In this document: positions 28,158 to 37,360 of the stretch, in pieces
Position numbering within the stretch: the first letter of the stretch is position 1
How the letters are laid out: each line of letters begins with the position of its first letter
NCBI GenBank assembly: GCA_947039455.1
Contig: CAMQZB010000001.1
Span: forward strand, 267,877 to 331,876
Reading direction: 5' to 3'
DNA from: an uncultured Clostridia bacterium
GTDB lineage: Bacteria > Bacillota > Clostridia > Christensenellales > CAMQZB01
Length of the DNA stretch: 64,000 nt
The notes under the pieces: model-generated
Seen by the model: only the letters and a program-made list of their open reading frames with translations
Databases searched by the model: none
What the model was told of the DNA's origin: nothing
Position numbers and translations under genes: made by a program

Positions 28158-28470
28158 TTCAAATAACTTTTGCACCCACTTTGCACCCACCCTGGGGGGG
28201 GAAAGTGCGATGGTGTCGGGGTTTTTGGGGGAAGAATTAGTATCTCTCTTTCTCCGCCAAAAGAACATCACATTTATGTGGTGTTTTTTGCATATTATAC
28301 GCTAAATTAGCCATTAACAGGCTATATTCTTGCATAAACATCCATTTGACGTATTATTTTTTTTGATACGATGTTATATGTTTTTGTCAAAATATAAATT
28401 ATACACCCTGCTTTTTAGCTGTTTTTTCAAATTATACACCCAATTGTACACCCTTAATTGTTTAAGAACG
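28158..28470. other. attP-like region, copy 1
   Basis: Read on the minus strand, this stretch has three GGGTGTA motifs (28404-28454), then a hairpin with arms ACATCAC/GTGGTGT (28265-28285; a terminator in plus direction), then a core whose plus strand is TATCTCTCTTTCTCCGCCA (28239-28260), and then two GGGTGCAAA motifs (28167-28192). Repeated arm motifs on both sides of a core are the layout of a tyrosine-integrase attP site. The core end looks like the 3' acceptor end of a serine tRNA. Related copies lie at 38198, 51501, 54510 (degenerate) and 62945 (arm only). Confidence 0.55.
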
Positions 28471-28472
28471 AA

Positions 28473-28499
28473 AAAAGAGCGATTTTGTTTCGCTCTTTT
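28473..28499 (-). terminator. Cassette terminator (T2 type), after NUDIX gene
   Basis: Hairpin AAAAGAGCGA/TCGCTCTTTT. The same stem ends the ClbS-like, VOC and AraC-GyrI genes, and the bases between gene stop and stem (ATAATACGAAGT) are also shared. Confidence 0.85.
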
Positions 28500-28530
28500 G
28501 ATTTTATTATTTTTTCACTTCGTATTATGC

Positions 28531-28935
28531 TTATTTTGTCAGTAAAAAGTTTTTGATTTCGCAAAAATACTTAGGATGAAACATTGGAAAAGACAAGTCT
28601 TCTGGAATATCATCAAAAAAATCTATTTTTTCAATCTCTGAATCAAGTAAATTACCAAGTTCTTTTATTTTTGCATAATAAAGCATTCCATAATCACTAA
28701 TTGAGTATGCGCATACAGGGATAATGCTAAAATCTTTAGCTCCAGTTTCTTCAAAAAGCTCTCTTTTTGCGGTATTTAGAATACATTCGTCCAATTCTCT
28801 ATGTCCTCCGGGCAACTCCCACTTCCGAGTTTTATTTTTACAAAATATCCATTTATCCATATACTTAGCAACTATTACATCATATTTTAATTGAGACTCA
28901 TCAATTTCATTAGTTTTATAAAATAACACTTCCAT
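28531..28935 (-). CDS. NUDIX hydrolase (cassette cargo)
   Basis: A 134-residue protein with a perfect Nudix box: GGHRELDECILNTAKRELFEETGA (G-x5-E-x7-RE-x2-EE-x-G). Nudix enzymes hydrolyse nucleoside diphosphates linked to another group, often to clear toxic nucleotides. The start follows GGGGG. The gene sits alone between a TTGACT/TGTACT promoter and a T2-type terminator, both shared with other cargo genes in this window, and directly downstream of an integrase 3' remnant. Confidence 0.9.
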   Translation of the reverse strand: MEVLFYKTNEIDESQLKYDVIVAKYMDKWIFCKNKTRKWELPGGHRELDECILNTAKRELFEETGAKDFSIIPVCAYSISDYGMLYYAKIKELGNLLDSEIEKIDFFDDIPEDLSFPMFHPKYFCEIKNFLLTK

Positions 28936-28973
28936 AAATTCTATACCCCCATTATATAAATAATCTTTAGTTT

Positions 28974-29002
28974 AGTACACCACCTCAATATGCTAGAGTC
29001 AA
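28974..29002 (-). promoter_or_regulatory. Cassette promoter, NUDIX copy
   Basis: TTGACT (28997-29002), 17 bases, then TGTACT (28974-28979). The spacer CTAGCATATTGAGGTGG matches the VOC and AraC-GyrI copies exactly. The -10 differs by one base (TGTACT for TATACT). Confidence 0.75.
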
Positions 29003-29040
29003 TATGTTTTTATACACCCTAATTACTTTAAGAACGAAAA

Positions 29041-29082
29041 AAAAGACCTAAGGATTGCTTTTCAGCTTTCCTTAGGTCTTTT
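29041..29082 (-). terminator. Integrase terminator (T1 type), copy 1
   Basis: Hairpin with arms AAGACCTAAGGA and TCCTTAGGTCTT. The same structure follows the integrase 3' ends at 39315 and 45473. Confidence 0.85.
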
Positions 29083-29084
29083 CG

Positions 29085-29116
29085 CTATGCAAACATATCG
29101 TTTAGTTTATCGGCAG
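29085..29116 (-). pseudogene. Integrase 3' remnant, copy 1
   Basis: The last ten codons of the tyrosine integrase remain (ADKLNDMFA and stop), identical in protein to the end of the copy at 39315. Upstream sequence is unrelated, so all but the extreme 3' end was lost. Confidence 0.7.
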
Positions 29117-29249
29117 AAATTTCGGCTATTTTACTTTATATAATTTATTTAAATTGATAGTAATTCGAGATCTTATGTTTAACCATCTACCTGTGCATTT
29201 AATTCACCAATATTCAGCTACTTCATTAATTACAAATCAGTCCTGTTAA

Positions 29250-31730
29250 TTAGTTTAAATCATTTAAATAGTTAATGTAATCTTCTAATAACTCATCGAT
29301 ATTAAAACACTCTGAAACCATATTTTTCGCCTCATCGATTGTTGTGAATCCTTCTTCGAAAATATAATCTGTTACATTGCGAAGTGCTTTTTCATTTATC
29401 AAATTGCTTTCTTGAATTATTAGTTCTTGATACTTATTTATATAATTATTAGCGAATGCTACAACGCTACTTTCATATCTATTTTCGACTGTAATCTCAG
29501 AGACAATCTTCGCTTCTAATTCTGCAATCAATTCTAATTTATAGTTCTCTATGTAGACTATTAAATCTATGAATTCTATATATTCATCTTGTGATTCAGT
29601 CAAAATTTCAGCACTAGCAAAGTACGTTTTCACTATGTCCTTTATTGCATAATTAATATCATTATCATTAAAGAAGTCACTAGTGTTCAAAGCACTATCT
29701 AAGTCACTGTTTCCATACAATAAAAGATTGAACCTTTCAAATGCTATTTGATTATCTGAGTAATTGAAAATGTTTACATACTCCGTTACTTCACTTATTG
29801 CATATGAAATATTTGTCATTTCTACCAGTACAAATAATATGTCTTTATACGTTTCCACGTCATTGCTAAAATTTCCTTCATCTAAAACAATATCCACACT
29901 ACTTCCAATAGTTGCTACATCTAGTTTCAATTTATCTTCTGGTGCTAATTTATTGTATTCTTCAAAAGCTGTGTCTATCGCATTAAATAAATTTTCTGTA
30001 TATAAAATTGAGTTGCAATCTAGAATATTGCTTTCATACTGTACGGAATAATTGTTTATTGCTGAGTTATATTGCAATCCAGCCACATATATATAGGTTT
30101 CTACACCTTGTAATTCACTGGATTTTACGCTGTTGTTTGCATTTATTACATAGTTATATTCAGGCAAATTAGTTGCTTTTATTACGTCCAAATCTTCTAT
30201 ACTTAGACTCTCAACAAACTCGACAACCTCTGTTAGATTATCAACTATAACGCTGTTATTTTCATCAAAATCAACTAGGTTTCCAGCTACCATAAATTCA
30301 TTCTCAATCATTAATTTAACAAATTCACCATCAACCGTTACGCTATTTCTAGTATTTAAAGACTCATTCAAAAACTCTACTACATCACCGCCATCGTACG
30401 CGTCTTGACTGCCTAGCCACGCTTTAAATCCTATATCGCCAAGTTGATTTGTGTTTTTGTTTGCAATACTATAAAAACAATCTTGCTGTGCTAGATTCAA
30501 TGAATCATATCTATCTTTTGCTATCAATATCAATTCAGTATTTCTCGTTGATGATACGAATTTGCCATCACTATACTCTATTTTCAATATTGTATCTACT
30601 ACGTCTTCAACTTCCAACGATTCGCCAAGAGTTACAACTGAGTACAAACTATCATCAATGTCAAATTCATAATTTTGCCAAATCAAGTCTTCGTCCTCGA
30701 TATGATACTCTTCATTAACACTCTTTCCAACTAAATTACTTTCTCTTGATACCACTAACTTTATATTGATTTGACTCGCCTTTGAACTTCCATATGATTG
30801 TTCTTTATAGATATAAGCATATGCATCGCCTTCGATTAAATTAGTCAATTCTGCTATTACATTTTCATTTAACTGGTCATTATCTATTACTTGTAAATTT
30901 CCCGATGCGCTTTCATATACAGGTTCAAAAATTTCGCCGTCTTCATCATATATCTTAGTTTGTGCTATTGATGATATTTTAGCTTTCGATTTTAAAATTG
31001 TTGCAGTTGCACTTAATTCAAAATTCATCACATCATCCACTTCTTTTTCAAAGTATCCAAAGTCATTTATTCCATCGTTTTCATTAACACTAAATTCAAA
31101 TTTCACATCATAACTCCCTGACTCACTTATGAATATAGCAAAATATATATCTTCATTTTCAACTACTTTATCTGTTATTATTCTCTCTATTCCATAATTA
31201 TATAAAAGATCAACTTGATACCACTGATTAGTTACATTATCATAAACAACTTCTTGATAGTTGCCTTCTCGGTCTCTATAACACGCCACAAGACTATCAC
31301 CGTTACTAGTAATACTAAGAGTTTTTAGAGTTTCTTCATTTATTAAAATCGGATAGTTTATATTTCCAAACAACTCAGTTTCACTAACAAAACAATCGCC
31401 TTTATAACTCTCCAAATTTATATTTTCTAATACTATATCCTTTGATGTTAATTCTTCTTCATTTGGTTTTATCACAATGTAACTGCCACTGTCCTGTGCA
31501 AATTCAGTTGTATATCCATTCAGGTTGACAAACTTTTCGTACCCATCGTCAATTTGAATGTTTTCTCTAGTTTCATCTTCAACCATTATCTCATCATTGT
31601 CATTAGCTTCTAAATCTTGACTTGATAAATTAGAATTATCCATAATCGGAACAGTTCCGCATCCTGTCATAGACAGTATTAATGCAAAAACCAATGTTGC
31701 GATTAACAATGACTTTATTTTATTTTTCAC
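29250..31730 (-). CDS. Large lipoprotein linked to the MacAB-like exporter
   Basis: An 826-residue protein. A GTG start follows AAGGAG. The signal peptide ends in the lipobox MTGC near residues 21-24, giving an N-terminally lipidated, surface-anchored protein. The mature part is acidic, rich in Asn, Glu and Tyr, and has no domain I recognise. It lies only 14 bp downstream of the FtsX-like permease, so it belongs to the exporter operon. It may be an exported substrate, an accessory binding protein or an adhesin. Confidence 0.75.
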   Translation of the reverse strand: MKNKIKSLLIATLVFALILSMTGCGTVPIMDNSNLSSQDLEANDNDEIMVEDETRENIQIDDGYEKFVNLNGYTTEFAQDSGSYIVIKPNEEELTSKDIVLENINLESYKGDCFVSETELFGNINYPILINEETLKTLSITSNGDSLVACYRDREGNYQEVVYDNVTNQWYQVDLLYNYGIERIITDKVVENEDIYFAIFISESGSYDVKFEFSVNENDGINDFGYFEKEVDDVMNFELSATATILKSKAKISSIAQTKIYDEDGEIFEPVYESASGNLQVIDNDQLNENVIAELTNLIEGDAYAYIYKEQSYGSSKASQINIKLVVSRESNLVGKSVNEEYHIEDEDLIWQNYEFDIDDSLYSVVTLGESLEVEDVVDTILKIEYSDGKFVSSTRNTELILIAKDRYDSLNLAQQDCFYSIANKNTNQLGDIGFKAWLGSQDAYDGGDVVEFLNESLNTRNSVTVDGEFVKLMIENEFMVAGNLVDFDENNSVIVDNLTEVVEFVESLSIEDLDVIKATNLPEYNYVINANNSVKSSELQGVETYIYVAGLQYNSAINNYSVQYESNILDCNSILYTENLFNAIDTAFEEYNKLAPEDKLKLDVATIGSSVDIVLDEGNFSNDVETYKDILFVLVEMTNISYAISEVTEYVNIFNYSDNQIAFERFNLLLYGNSDLDSALNTSDFFNDNDINYAIKDIVKTYFASAEILTESQDEYIEFIDLIVYIENYKLELIAELEAKIVSEITVENRYESSVVAFANNYINKYQELIIQESNLINEKALRNVTDYIFEEGFTTIDEAKNMVSECFNIDELLEDYINYLNDLN

Positions 31731-31744
31731 TCGTTTTCTCTCCT

Positions 31745-32908
31745 TTATACGCTGTGTCGCAATGCTTCTATAGTTGGTTTTTTTGCTGCTTTATATGCTG
31801 GATACAGTCCAAATACAACACCTACAAATACAGAAAATCCTATTGCTATTAAAGCTATGCTTCCTGATATTGTAAATGTCATTGTGCTAACTAATACCGT
31901 TGCTATTTGTAAAATTATAAATGACAGTATTAGCCCAATAAAACCACCTAACAAACTTATTACCAAGGCTTCTAACATGAATTGTAACAATATACTGCGA
32001 TTCGGTGCTCCTATTGCTTTTCTTATGCCTATCTCTTTTGTTCTTTCCGTCACTGAAACTAGCATTATATTCATAATTCCAATTCCTCCAACTACCAATG
32101 AAATTGATGCTATTCCGCCTAGCAATATCATCATAATCGAATTTATTTCATTCATTGCATCTAACATTACCGTCACGTCCATAATTCTAAACGCCTCGTC
32201 ATCATACGAAAATCTTGCTGTCAAATGCATCTCTAATTGTTCTTTTGCTAAAGTGAAATCCGTTTGATCAACTGAATCAACATAGAAACTCTTATAACTA
32301 CTCTCTGATAGTCCAATTCTCGTCATTGTGTTAAATGGAATTATTCCTGTATAGCTGTCGTCACTAGCACTCTCTATCAGCCCTATTACCGTAAAGTCAT
32401 ATCCATTTACATAGACTTGATTGCCAATTACGTCAATTGAGTTAAATAGTAAATTCGCTGTATTTTCGTCTATAATGATAATGTAATTTCCGTTTTTATC
32501 GTCTATATCAATAATGTTTCTTCCGTCTATCAACTCAACGCCTTTTACATCAAAGTAATTGCTTTGCACTCCAGTAATCGACACACTCTCATACTGACTT
32601 CCATTTTTCACATTTGCAATTCCCGATAAATATGGTGATATATCATAAATTGCTGGGCACGCTTCAAGAATTTCATCTATATCACTTTGCACCATAGGAT
32701 TTCCCTTGTCATCCATTATTGTAGTCGTCAATACGTTTTTTCCCATTGAATTCATACTGTCATTGACCGAGCCCGTTGCACCGCTTGCTAGTGAAACTAA
32801 AACCACTAGCGACATTACACCAATTATAATTCCAAGCATGGTTAAAAAAGATCTGGCTTTATTTGAACTAATAGCTTTGAATGACATTTTTATTGATTGT
32901 TTAAACAT
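31745..32908 (-). CDS. macB: MacB/FtsX-type ABC transporter permease
   Basis: A 387-residue membrane protein. TM1 lies near 15-38 (ARSFLTMLGIIIGVMSLVVL), followed by a large extracellular MacB-PCD domain. Three TM helices sit near the C-terminus (LGGIASISLVVGGIGIMNIMLV, then ALVISLLGGFIGLILS, then IAIGFSVFVGVVFGLYPA). The conserved VTERTKEIGIRKAIGA loop couples to the ATPase. It works as a mechanotransmission pump rather than a channel. It overlaps the ATPase gene by 8 bases and has a GGAGG site. Symbol given by family only. Confidence 0.9.
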   Translation of the reverse strand: MFKQSIKMSFKAISSNKARSFLTMLGIIIGVMSLVVLVSLASGATGSVNDSMNSMGKNVLTTTIMDDKGNPMVQSDIDEILEACPAIYDISPYLSGIANVKNGSQYESVSITGVQSNYFDVKGVELIDGRNIIDIDDKNGNYIIIIDENTANLLFNSIDVIGNQVYVNGYDFTVIGLIESASDDSYTGIIPFNTMTRIGLSESSYKSFYVDSVDQTDFTLAKEQLEMHLTARFSYDDEAFRIMDVTVMLDAMNEINSIMMILLGGIASISLVVGGIGIMNIMLVSVTERTKEIGIRKAIGAPNRSILLQFMLEALVISLLGGFIGLILSFIILQIATVLVSTMTFTISGSIALIAIGFSVFVGVVFGLYPAYKAAKKPTIEALRHSV

Positions 32909-33578
32909 TCAAATTAACCTCCTGACACCTTCCGTCAAATATTCTTATTTGTCTTTTCGCTTGCTTTGCCACGTCATTGTCATGAGTAATCAACACTATA
33001 GTGTTTCCTTCATCATTTAGCAAATGAAATAATGTCATTATGTCAGCACTAGTTTTGCTGTCCAAATTGCCTGTTGGTTCATCAGCAAGCAGTAATGTAG
33101 GCTTTGACACTAACGCTCTTGCTATAGCTACCCTTTGTTGTTGTCCTCCTGACAGTTCTAGTGGCGTATGTTTTCTTCGATGATATATACCAACTTTTTC
33201 CAATGCTTCTTTTACTCGTACTTTTATCTCACTATCTTTCATTCCTTGATATATTAATGGCAACCCAACATTCTCTTCCGCCGTCATTTTATTTAATAAG
33301 TTGAAACTTTGAAATATAAATCCAATCTTTCTATTTCTTATTTTTGCCAGTTGATCATCGGTATATTTTTCTATCTCTTGCCCATCTAATATGTACTTGC
33401 CAATATCTACAACGTCAAGACACCCTAGTATATTCATCAAAGTTGATTTGCCACTTCCCGATGGTCCGATTATTGCAACAAACTCGCCTTCTTCAATCTT
33501 TAGGGTTACGTCGTCAAGTGCTTTTATAACTTCGCCACCTACATTATATATCTTTGATACATTATTTAATTTAATCAT
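32901..33578 (-). CDS. MacB/LolD-type ABC ATPase
   Basis: A 225-residue ATPase with all motifs: Walker A GPSGSGKST near 39-47, Q-loop FQSFNLL, signature LSGGQQQR, Walker B LLLADEPTGNLD, and H-loop THD. It powers the neighbouring FtsX-type permease. The start follows GAGGAG. It is the second gene of a four-gene operon: adaptor, ATPase, permease, lipoprotein. Confidence 0.92.
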   Translation of the reverse strand: MIKLNNVSKIYNVGGEVIKALDDVTLKIEEGEFVAIIGPSGSGKSTLMNILGCLDVVDIGKYILDGQEIEKYTDDQLAKIRNRKIGFIFQSFNLLNKMTAEENVGLPLIYQGMKDSEIKVRVKEALEKVGIYHRRKHTPLELSGGQQQRVAIARALVSKPTLLLADEPTGNLDSKTSADIMTLFHLLNDEGNTIVLITHDNDVAKQAKRQIRIFDGRCQEVNLNV

Positions 33579-33590
33579 ATATCTCCTCGC

Positions 33591-35156
33591 TTATTTGCCT
33601 GAGCCTGGTCTTTGTCCGCCACCTGGCGGAGTTCCGCCATCTCCTGGCGGAGTTCCGCCATCTCCTGGCATTGGTGGCATAATCGTAGAACCGCCATCTA
33701 TTGAAGAATCAACTTTCTGTTCATAATATATATCATCACCATCTAGCAAGCCTTCTGTTACTTGAACAAATAGTGCATTTGAAATGCCTGTTTTGATATA
33801 CGTTATTCCGCTAAGTGTTCCATCTGCGTTTTTAATAGTATAAACAAAACTTCCATTTTGATCTTCATTAATTGCATCAATCGGAACCATAATTACATCT
33901 TCCATTGTGTCCACGATAAGTTCAACTGATGCACTCATTCCGTTTTTCATATTCGCTTCTTTATTTAGTAAAACATCAACTGAATATGATGCTATACCGC
34001 CCGATGCGTCAGCTGTGTTTGAGATTGATACTACTTCCCCTGCATAGCTTTCATTGCCAATCGCTCCTACAACTACTTCTACTTCCATACCATATGATAT
34101 ATTCAAAATGTCAAGTTCATCTACATTTATTGTCACTATCATTTCTTCATCTTCTGATATTGTCATGATTGTTCCGCTGTTATTCGCTAGACCTTCTTTT
34201 ACCATTACACTTGACACTGTTCCACTATATGGTGACAACAAAACATTGTTTTGTGATGCTGATATCAAAAGTGCCATTTGCTCCGACAAAACCTCTCTTT
34301 TGGTGATTAGCTCGTTATATTCAGCATTCTCACCAACTTCATCAAGTACCATCACTGTTCTTCCTGCATACACTAGTGAATTTAGACTAGTATAAATGTC
34401 TTCAACCACTCCTGAAATCGCTAGGATATCAATTGGACTGTTTACATACAACAATGAAGTATCAATCTCAGTTTCTCCTCTTTGCACTGTTACTTCTTCA
34501 CCAATAAGACCATATTGATCATCAATCAAAATCGTATATTTATTGCCAACTATAGTATCAACAGTTCCATCCACTATATTACCGCTAGATAATCGCACTT
34601 GGACTGTTTCTTTATATTTCAATTCTGTGTTTGTTTCAATGTTAACTGCCATATAGCCATCAATTGATAATATTAACAGCTTTCCATTTTCTATTATTAC
34701 AGTTGAAACATCATCTCCACTTTTCGCATACAGCCCCTTTACTCTTCCTGAGACTGGCACTTCAACCGTTGCTGTTGATTCAGTATTTTTAGCCCCTGCA
34801 ATTTGACTGTCTATAATGCTAATCTCCTTTTCGCATTTACTAATAGCTTCCATGAGCGATCCTGCATCTACCATTGCTATTGCAGTTCCTTTCTCAATTA
34901 ATTCACCGATATTTACAACTACTTCGTCAACAATCACACCACTGTATAAATCAATTTTGTTTTCTTTATAATTTGTCAAGTTTCCAGCACCATTGATTGA
35001 CTCATTCATTGAATTCGTGCTTATTGTGTATTTTTTAATATTATCTCCTCCGCTTCCAATGCTTGCAAATATAGTAACACCTGCTATCGCAATGACAAGC
35101 ACCGCAACTATTACGGAAATTATAGTTTGTTTTTTTGTAAGTTTAATTTTCTCCAT
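33591..35156 (-). CDS. macA: MacA-like membrane fusion (HlyD-type) protein
   Basis: A 521-residue protein starting at ATG 35156 after GGAGGG; a TTG start 15 bases upstream is less likely. A TM helix lies near 10-31. Two lipoyl-like half motifs and a beta-barrel adaptor domain follow, around VIIENGKLLILSIDGYMAVN and LSPYSGTVSSVMVKEG. The last about 30 residues are a Pro/Gly tail with GDGGTPPG repeats, encoded by near-identical 21-base DNA repeats. Such adaptors link an ABC exporter to the cell surface. The tail may reach through the wall (inference). Its promoter region carries a candidate response-regulator site. Confidence 0.88.
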   Translation of the reverse strand: MEKIKLTKKQTIISVIVAVLVIAIAGVTIFASIGSGGDNIKKYTISTNSMNESINGAGNLTNYKENKIDLYSGVIVDEVVVNIGELIEKGTAIAMVDAGSLMEAISKCEKEISIIDSQIAGAKNTESTATVEVPVSGRVKGLYAKSGDDVSTVIIENGKLLILSIDGYMAVNIETNTELKYKETVQVRLSSGNIVDGTVDTIVGNKYTILIDDQYGLIGEEVTVQRGETEIDTSLLYVNSPIDILAISGVVEDIYTSLNSLVYAGRTVMVLDEVGENAEYNELITKREVLSEQMALLISASQNNVLLSPYSGTVSSVMVKEGLANNSGTIMTISEDEEMIVTINVDELDILNISYGMEVEVVVGAIGNESYAGEVVSISNTADASGGIASYSVDVLLNKEANMKNGMSASVELIVDTMEDVIMVPIDAINEDQNGSFVYTIKNADGTLSGITYIKTGISNALFVQVTEGLLDGDDIYYEQKVDSSIDGGSTIMPPMPGDGGTPPGDGGTPPGGGQRPGSGK

Positions 35157-35189
35157 CGTACCCTCCGACAATTTTGATTTAATACATAC

Positions 35190-35221
35190 ATGATAGCAAT
35201 TGAATCTTAATATTGCCTTAA
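35190..35221 (-). promoter_or_regulatory. Candidate response-regulator site and promoter before the exporter operon
   Basis: On the minus strand TTAAG occurs twice, 11 bases apart (35217-35221 and 35206-35210), followed 10 bases later by TATCAT (35190-35195). Direct repeats with an 11-bp period are typical of OmpR/PhoB-family regulator binding in place of a -35. The adjacent two-component system would be the natural regulator. Confidence 0.5.
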
Positions 35222-35228
35222 TAATACA

Positions 35229-35264
35229 AAAAGCAAATGTATGAATTTACACACATTTGCTTTT
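35229..35264 (-). terminator. Terminator after the histidine kinase gene
   Basis: Stem AAAAGCAAATGT/ACATTTGCTTTT with a 12-base loop, 17 bp beyond the kinase stop. It separates the regulator operon from the exporter operon. Confidence 0.85.
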
Positions 35265-35280
35265 ATACTTTTTTTTAATT

Positions 35281-36459
35281 CTATAATGTCACTTTAAATG
35301 ACGTTTCTTCATTTTCACTTATTAAAGAAATCTTTCCACCATGCAAATCAACTATTCCTTTAGCTATTGATAGTCCTAAACCAACTCCGCCTGAGCTTTT
35401 GTTTCTGGCACTATCTATTCTATAAAATCTATCGAAAATATATTGTTGCTTTTCAATCGGTATTGTTTCACCTTGATTTTTTACTTCTAACACTATTCTG
35501 CCATTATCATTAACCAATGAAACGAATGTGAATTTATTCTCATCAGTCTTTTTTACGGCGTTGTCAATTAATATTAATGCTAATTGTTTTATTTTACTTT
35601 GCTCGCCATCAAACATTAGGTCGTCTTTAATATCATAGACAAGGTTCTTCTTGTTTTCATAGGCTACAACTTCAAACATCAACGCCACAGATTTAACTAC
35701 ATCTGACAAATTAAACTCTTCTTTATTAAACTTATCTTTCTCATCTAACAACGAAAGACTTATCATATCATTCACCAATTCATTCATTCGTTTAGATTCA
35801 CTTATTATATTATCAAGCCATTGACTGTCGCCATTCTCTCGCTTTAACACTTCAGCATTAGTTAATATTACCGCAAGTGGTGTTTTTATTTCATGGGACG
35901 CATCAGAAATAAATTGCTTTTGCATTTTAAACGCTTTTCGAATTGGTTTTATTGACCATTTTGTCAAAAATATCGCCAATATCGCCAATATCACGAAACT
36001 TATTACCACAGTTACTGCCGATTTTTGCATTAATAGTCCTTTATTTTTTATAGTACTCATCATGTTTATCATTGCTATATTAGTTTTTCCATTTACTATC
36101 TCTTTATAATAGTAATGATCGCCATAACGCCCACTATCTTCAGTCATTGAATTTACAGCTATGATTGCACTTCTAAACTCTTCATTGCCCTCATAATCAA
36201 TTACCGATTTGACTTCCATTTCTTCAGTTGTTTTATCATAAATTACAAAAACTATATCGACATTCGATTTTCCGAAACCTGTTATATCGGGCCCAATTCC
36301 TACTCCCTGTGTTTCTACAATCATTTTCAACATGTCTTCTGCTTGTCTAACATTTGTATTTAACATATTGACATTTAATGACAATATTAATACCGCAAGG
36401 ACAAATGATACTGAAATCAATATACTAACATAGTATTTTAGTGTTAATTTTTTAATCAT
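35281..36459 (-). CDS. Sensor histidine kinase
   Basis: A 392-residue protein. TM helices near 10-30 and 145-165 flank an extracellular sensor domain. The HisKA box with the phospho-acceptor His reads SDASHEIKTPLAVI near 185-198. The HATPase domain follows with the G-box GVGLGLSIAKGIVDLHGG. It overlaps the regulator gene by 8 bases. The ligand is unknown. Placement just upstream of a MacAB-like exporter suggests it senses an envelope-active compound or cell-wall stress (inference). Confidence 0.9.
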   Translation of the reverse strand: MIKKLTLKYYVSILISVSFVLAVLILSLNVNMLNTNVRQAEDMLKMIVETQGVGIGPDITGFGKSNVDIVFVIYDKTTEEMEVKSVIDYEGNEEFRSAIIAVNSMTEDSGRYGDHYYYKEIVNGKTNIAMINMMSTIKNKGLLMQKSAVTVVISFVILAILAIFLTKWSIKPIRKAFKMQKQFISDASHEIKTPLAVILTNAEVLKRENGDSQWLDNIISESKRMNELVNDMISLSLLDEKDKFNKEEFNLSDVVKSVALMFEVVAYENKKNLVYDIKDDLMFDGEQSKIKQLALILIDNAVKKTDENKFTFVSLVNDNGRIVLEVKNQGETIPIEKQQYIFDRFYRIDSARNKSSGGVGLGLSIAKGIVDLHGGKISLISENEETSFKVTL

Positions 36460-37129
36460 TTATTTCCTCCATAATATATCCGATTCCTCGCACTGTTCTT
36501 ATTCGCACTTTGTCCGATAACAATGCTAGTTTTTTTCTTATAAAATGGACGTACACCTCTACGTTATTAAGTGTTATATCATTATCAATTCCACACAGTT
36601 TATCAAGTGCTAATTCTTTTTTAATAATTACATTTGGATTGCTTAAAAACAAATCTACCAATTGTGTTTCTTTTGAGGTTAATTCTAATTGATGGTCTTT
36701 TCCCTTCAATGTGTACGTCTTTACACAATACTCTAAATCTGAAAAACTTATTATATCGCCAAACACATCTCCACGACGTCTTGTCAACACTCGGATTCTA
36801 GCAAGTAATTCTTCATATTCAAATGGTTTTGTTAAATAATCATCTGCCCCCATATCAAGACCATACACTTTATCGTCAAGTTGCGATTTTGCTGTTAGTA
36901 ATAAAATTGGCGTTTCATTCTTCGCTCCGCGAACTCTTCTCAACACTTCAATTCCGTCTATTTTAGGTAACATTATATCAAGTAACACCACATCATATAT
37001 CCCTCTTGCAATTTTATTGCAACCATCTTCGCCATCATATGCAACATCAACGGTATAGTTGTTTTGCCTAAGTAGCGTAGCAACGGCTTTTGCAAAATTT
37101 ACTTGATCTTCAACTATTAATATATTCAT
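36452..37129 (-). CDS. OmpR-family response regulator
   Basis: A 225-residue protein. The receiver domain has the acidic pocket and the phospho-acceptor Asp in VVLLDIMLP near residue 51, the Lys in LTAKSQ and the switch region DDYLTKPFEYEELL. A winged-helix output domain follows (LELTSKETQLVDLFLSNP, ending in a TVRGIGYIM hairpin). The start follows TAGGAG. It probably binds the TTAAG repeats upstream of the exporter operon. Confidence 0.92.
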   Translation of the reverse strand: MNILIVEDQVNFAKAVATLLRQNNYTVDVAYDGEDGCNKIARGIYDVVLLDIMLPKIDGIEVLRRVRGAKNETPILLLTAKSQLDDKVYGLDMGADDYLTKPFEYEELLARIRVLTRRRGDVFGDIISFSDLEYCVKTYTLKGKDHQLELTSKETQLVDLFLSNPNVIIKKELALDKLCGIDNDITLNNVEVYVHFIRKKLALLSDKVRIRTVRGIGYIMEEIND

Positions 37130-37284
37130 ATTACTCCTATAAACTACTTGATTTTTAGTTTAAGTATAACATATTCATTTTCTTTAGTCAATAAGGCACT
37201 ATTGCTCAAAATATATTTACACATCAAAATCGAAATGTTATAGGAATTATATAAAACACTACTAGTTTATACATTTATTATAAA

Positions 37285-37328
37285 AAAACACCTAACTTAA
37301 GTTATTACAACTTTAGATAGGTGCTTTT
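37285..37328. terminator. Bidirectional terminator between regulator and HepT genes
   Basis: Arms AAAACACCTAACTTAAGTT and AACTTTAGATAGGTGCTTTT pair with a few mismatches. It ends the HepT/MntA operon, whose stop is at 37361. Confidence 0.75.
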
Positions 37329-37360
37329 ATGGTTTTTTAAGTTGTTACATTTGAAGCTTT

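Noticed and set aside
28239-28262. A serine tRNA gene
   Set aside because: Only the acceptor 3' end (TTTCTCCGCCA) is present; there is no TPsiC arm or anticodon arm beside it.
28002-28271. Protein starting MMFFWRRKRDTNSSP, also seen at 51384-51611 and partly at 62903-63112
   Set aside because: The frame is not kept in the copies at 38.2 and 54.5 kb, and the segment carries attP-like motifs and a terminator. It is repeat DNA, not a gene.
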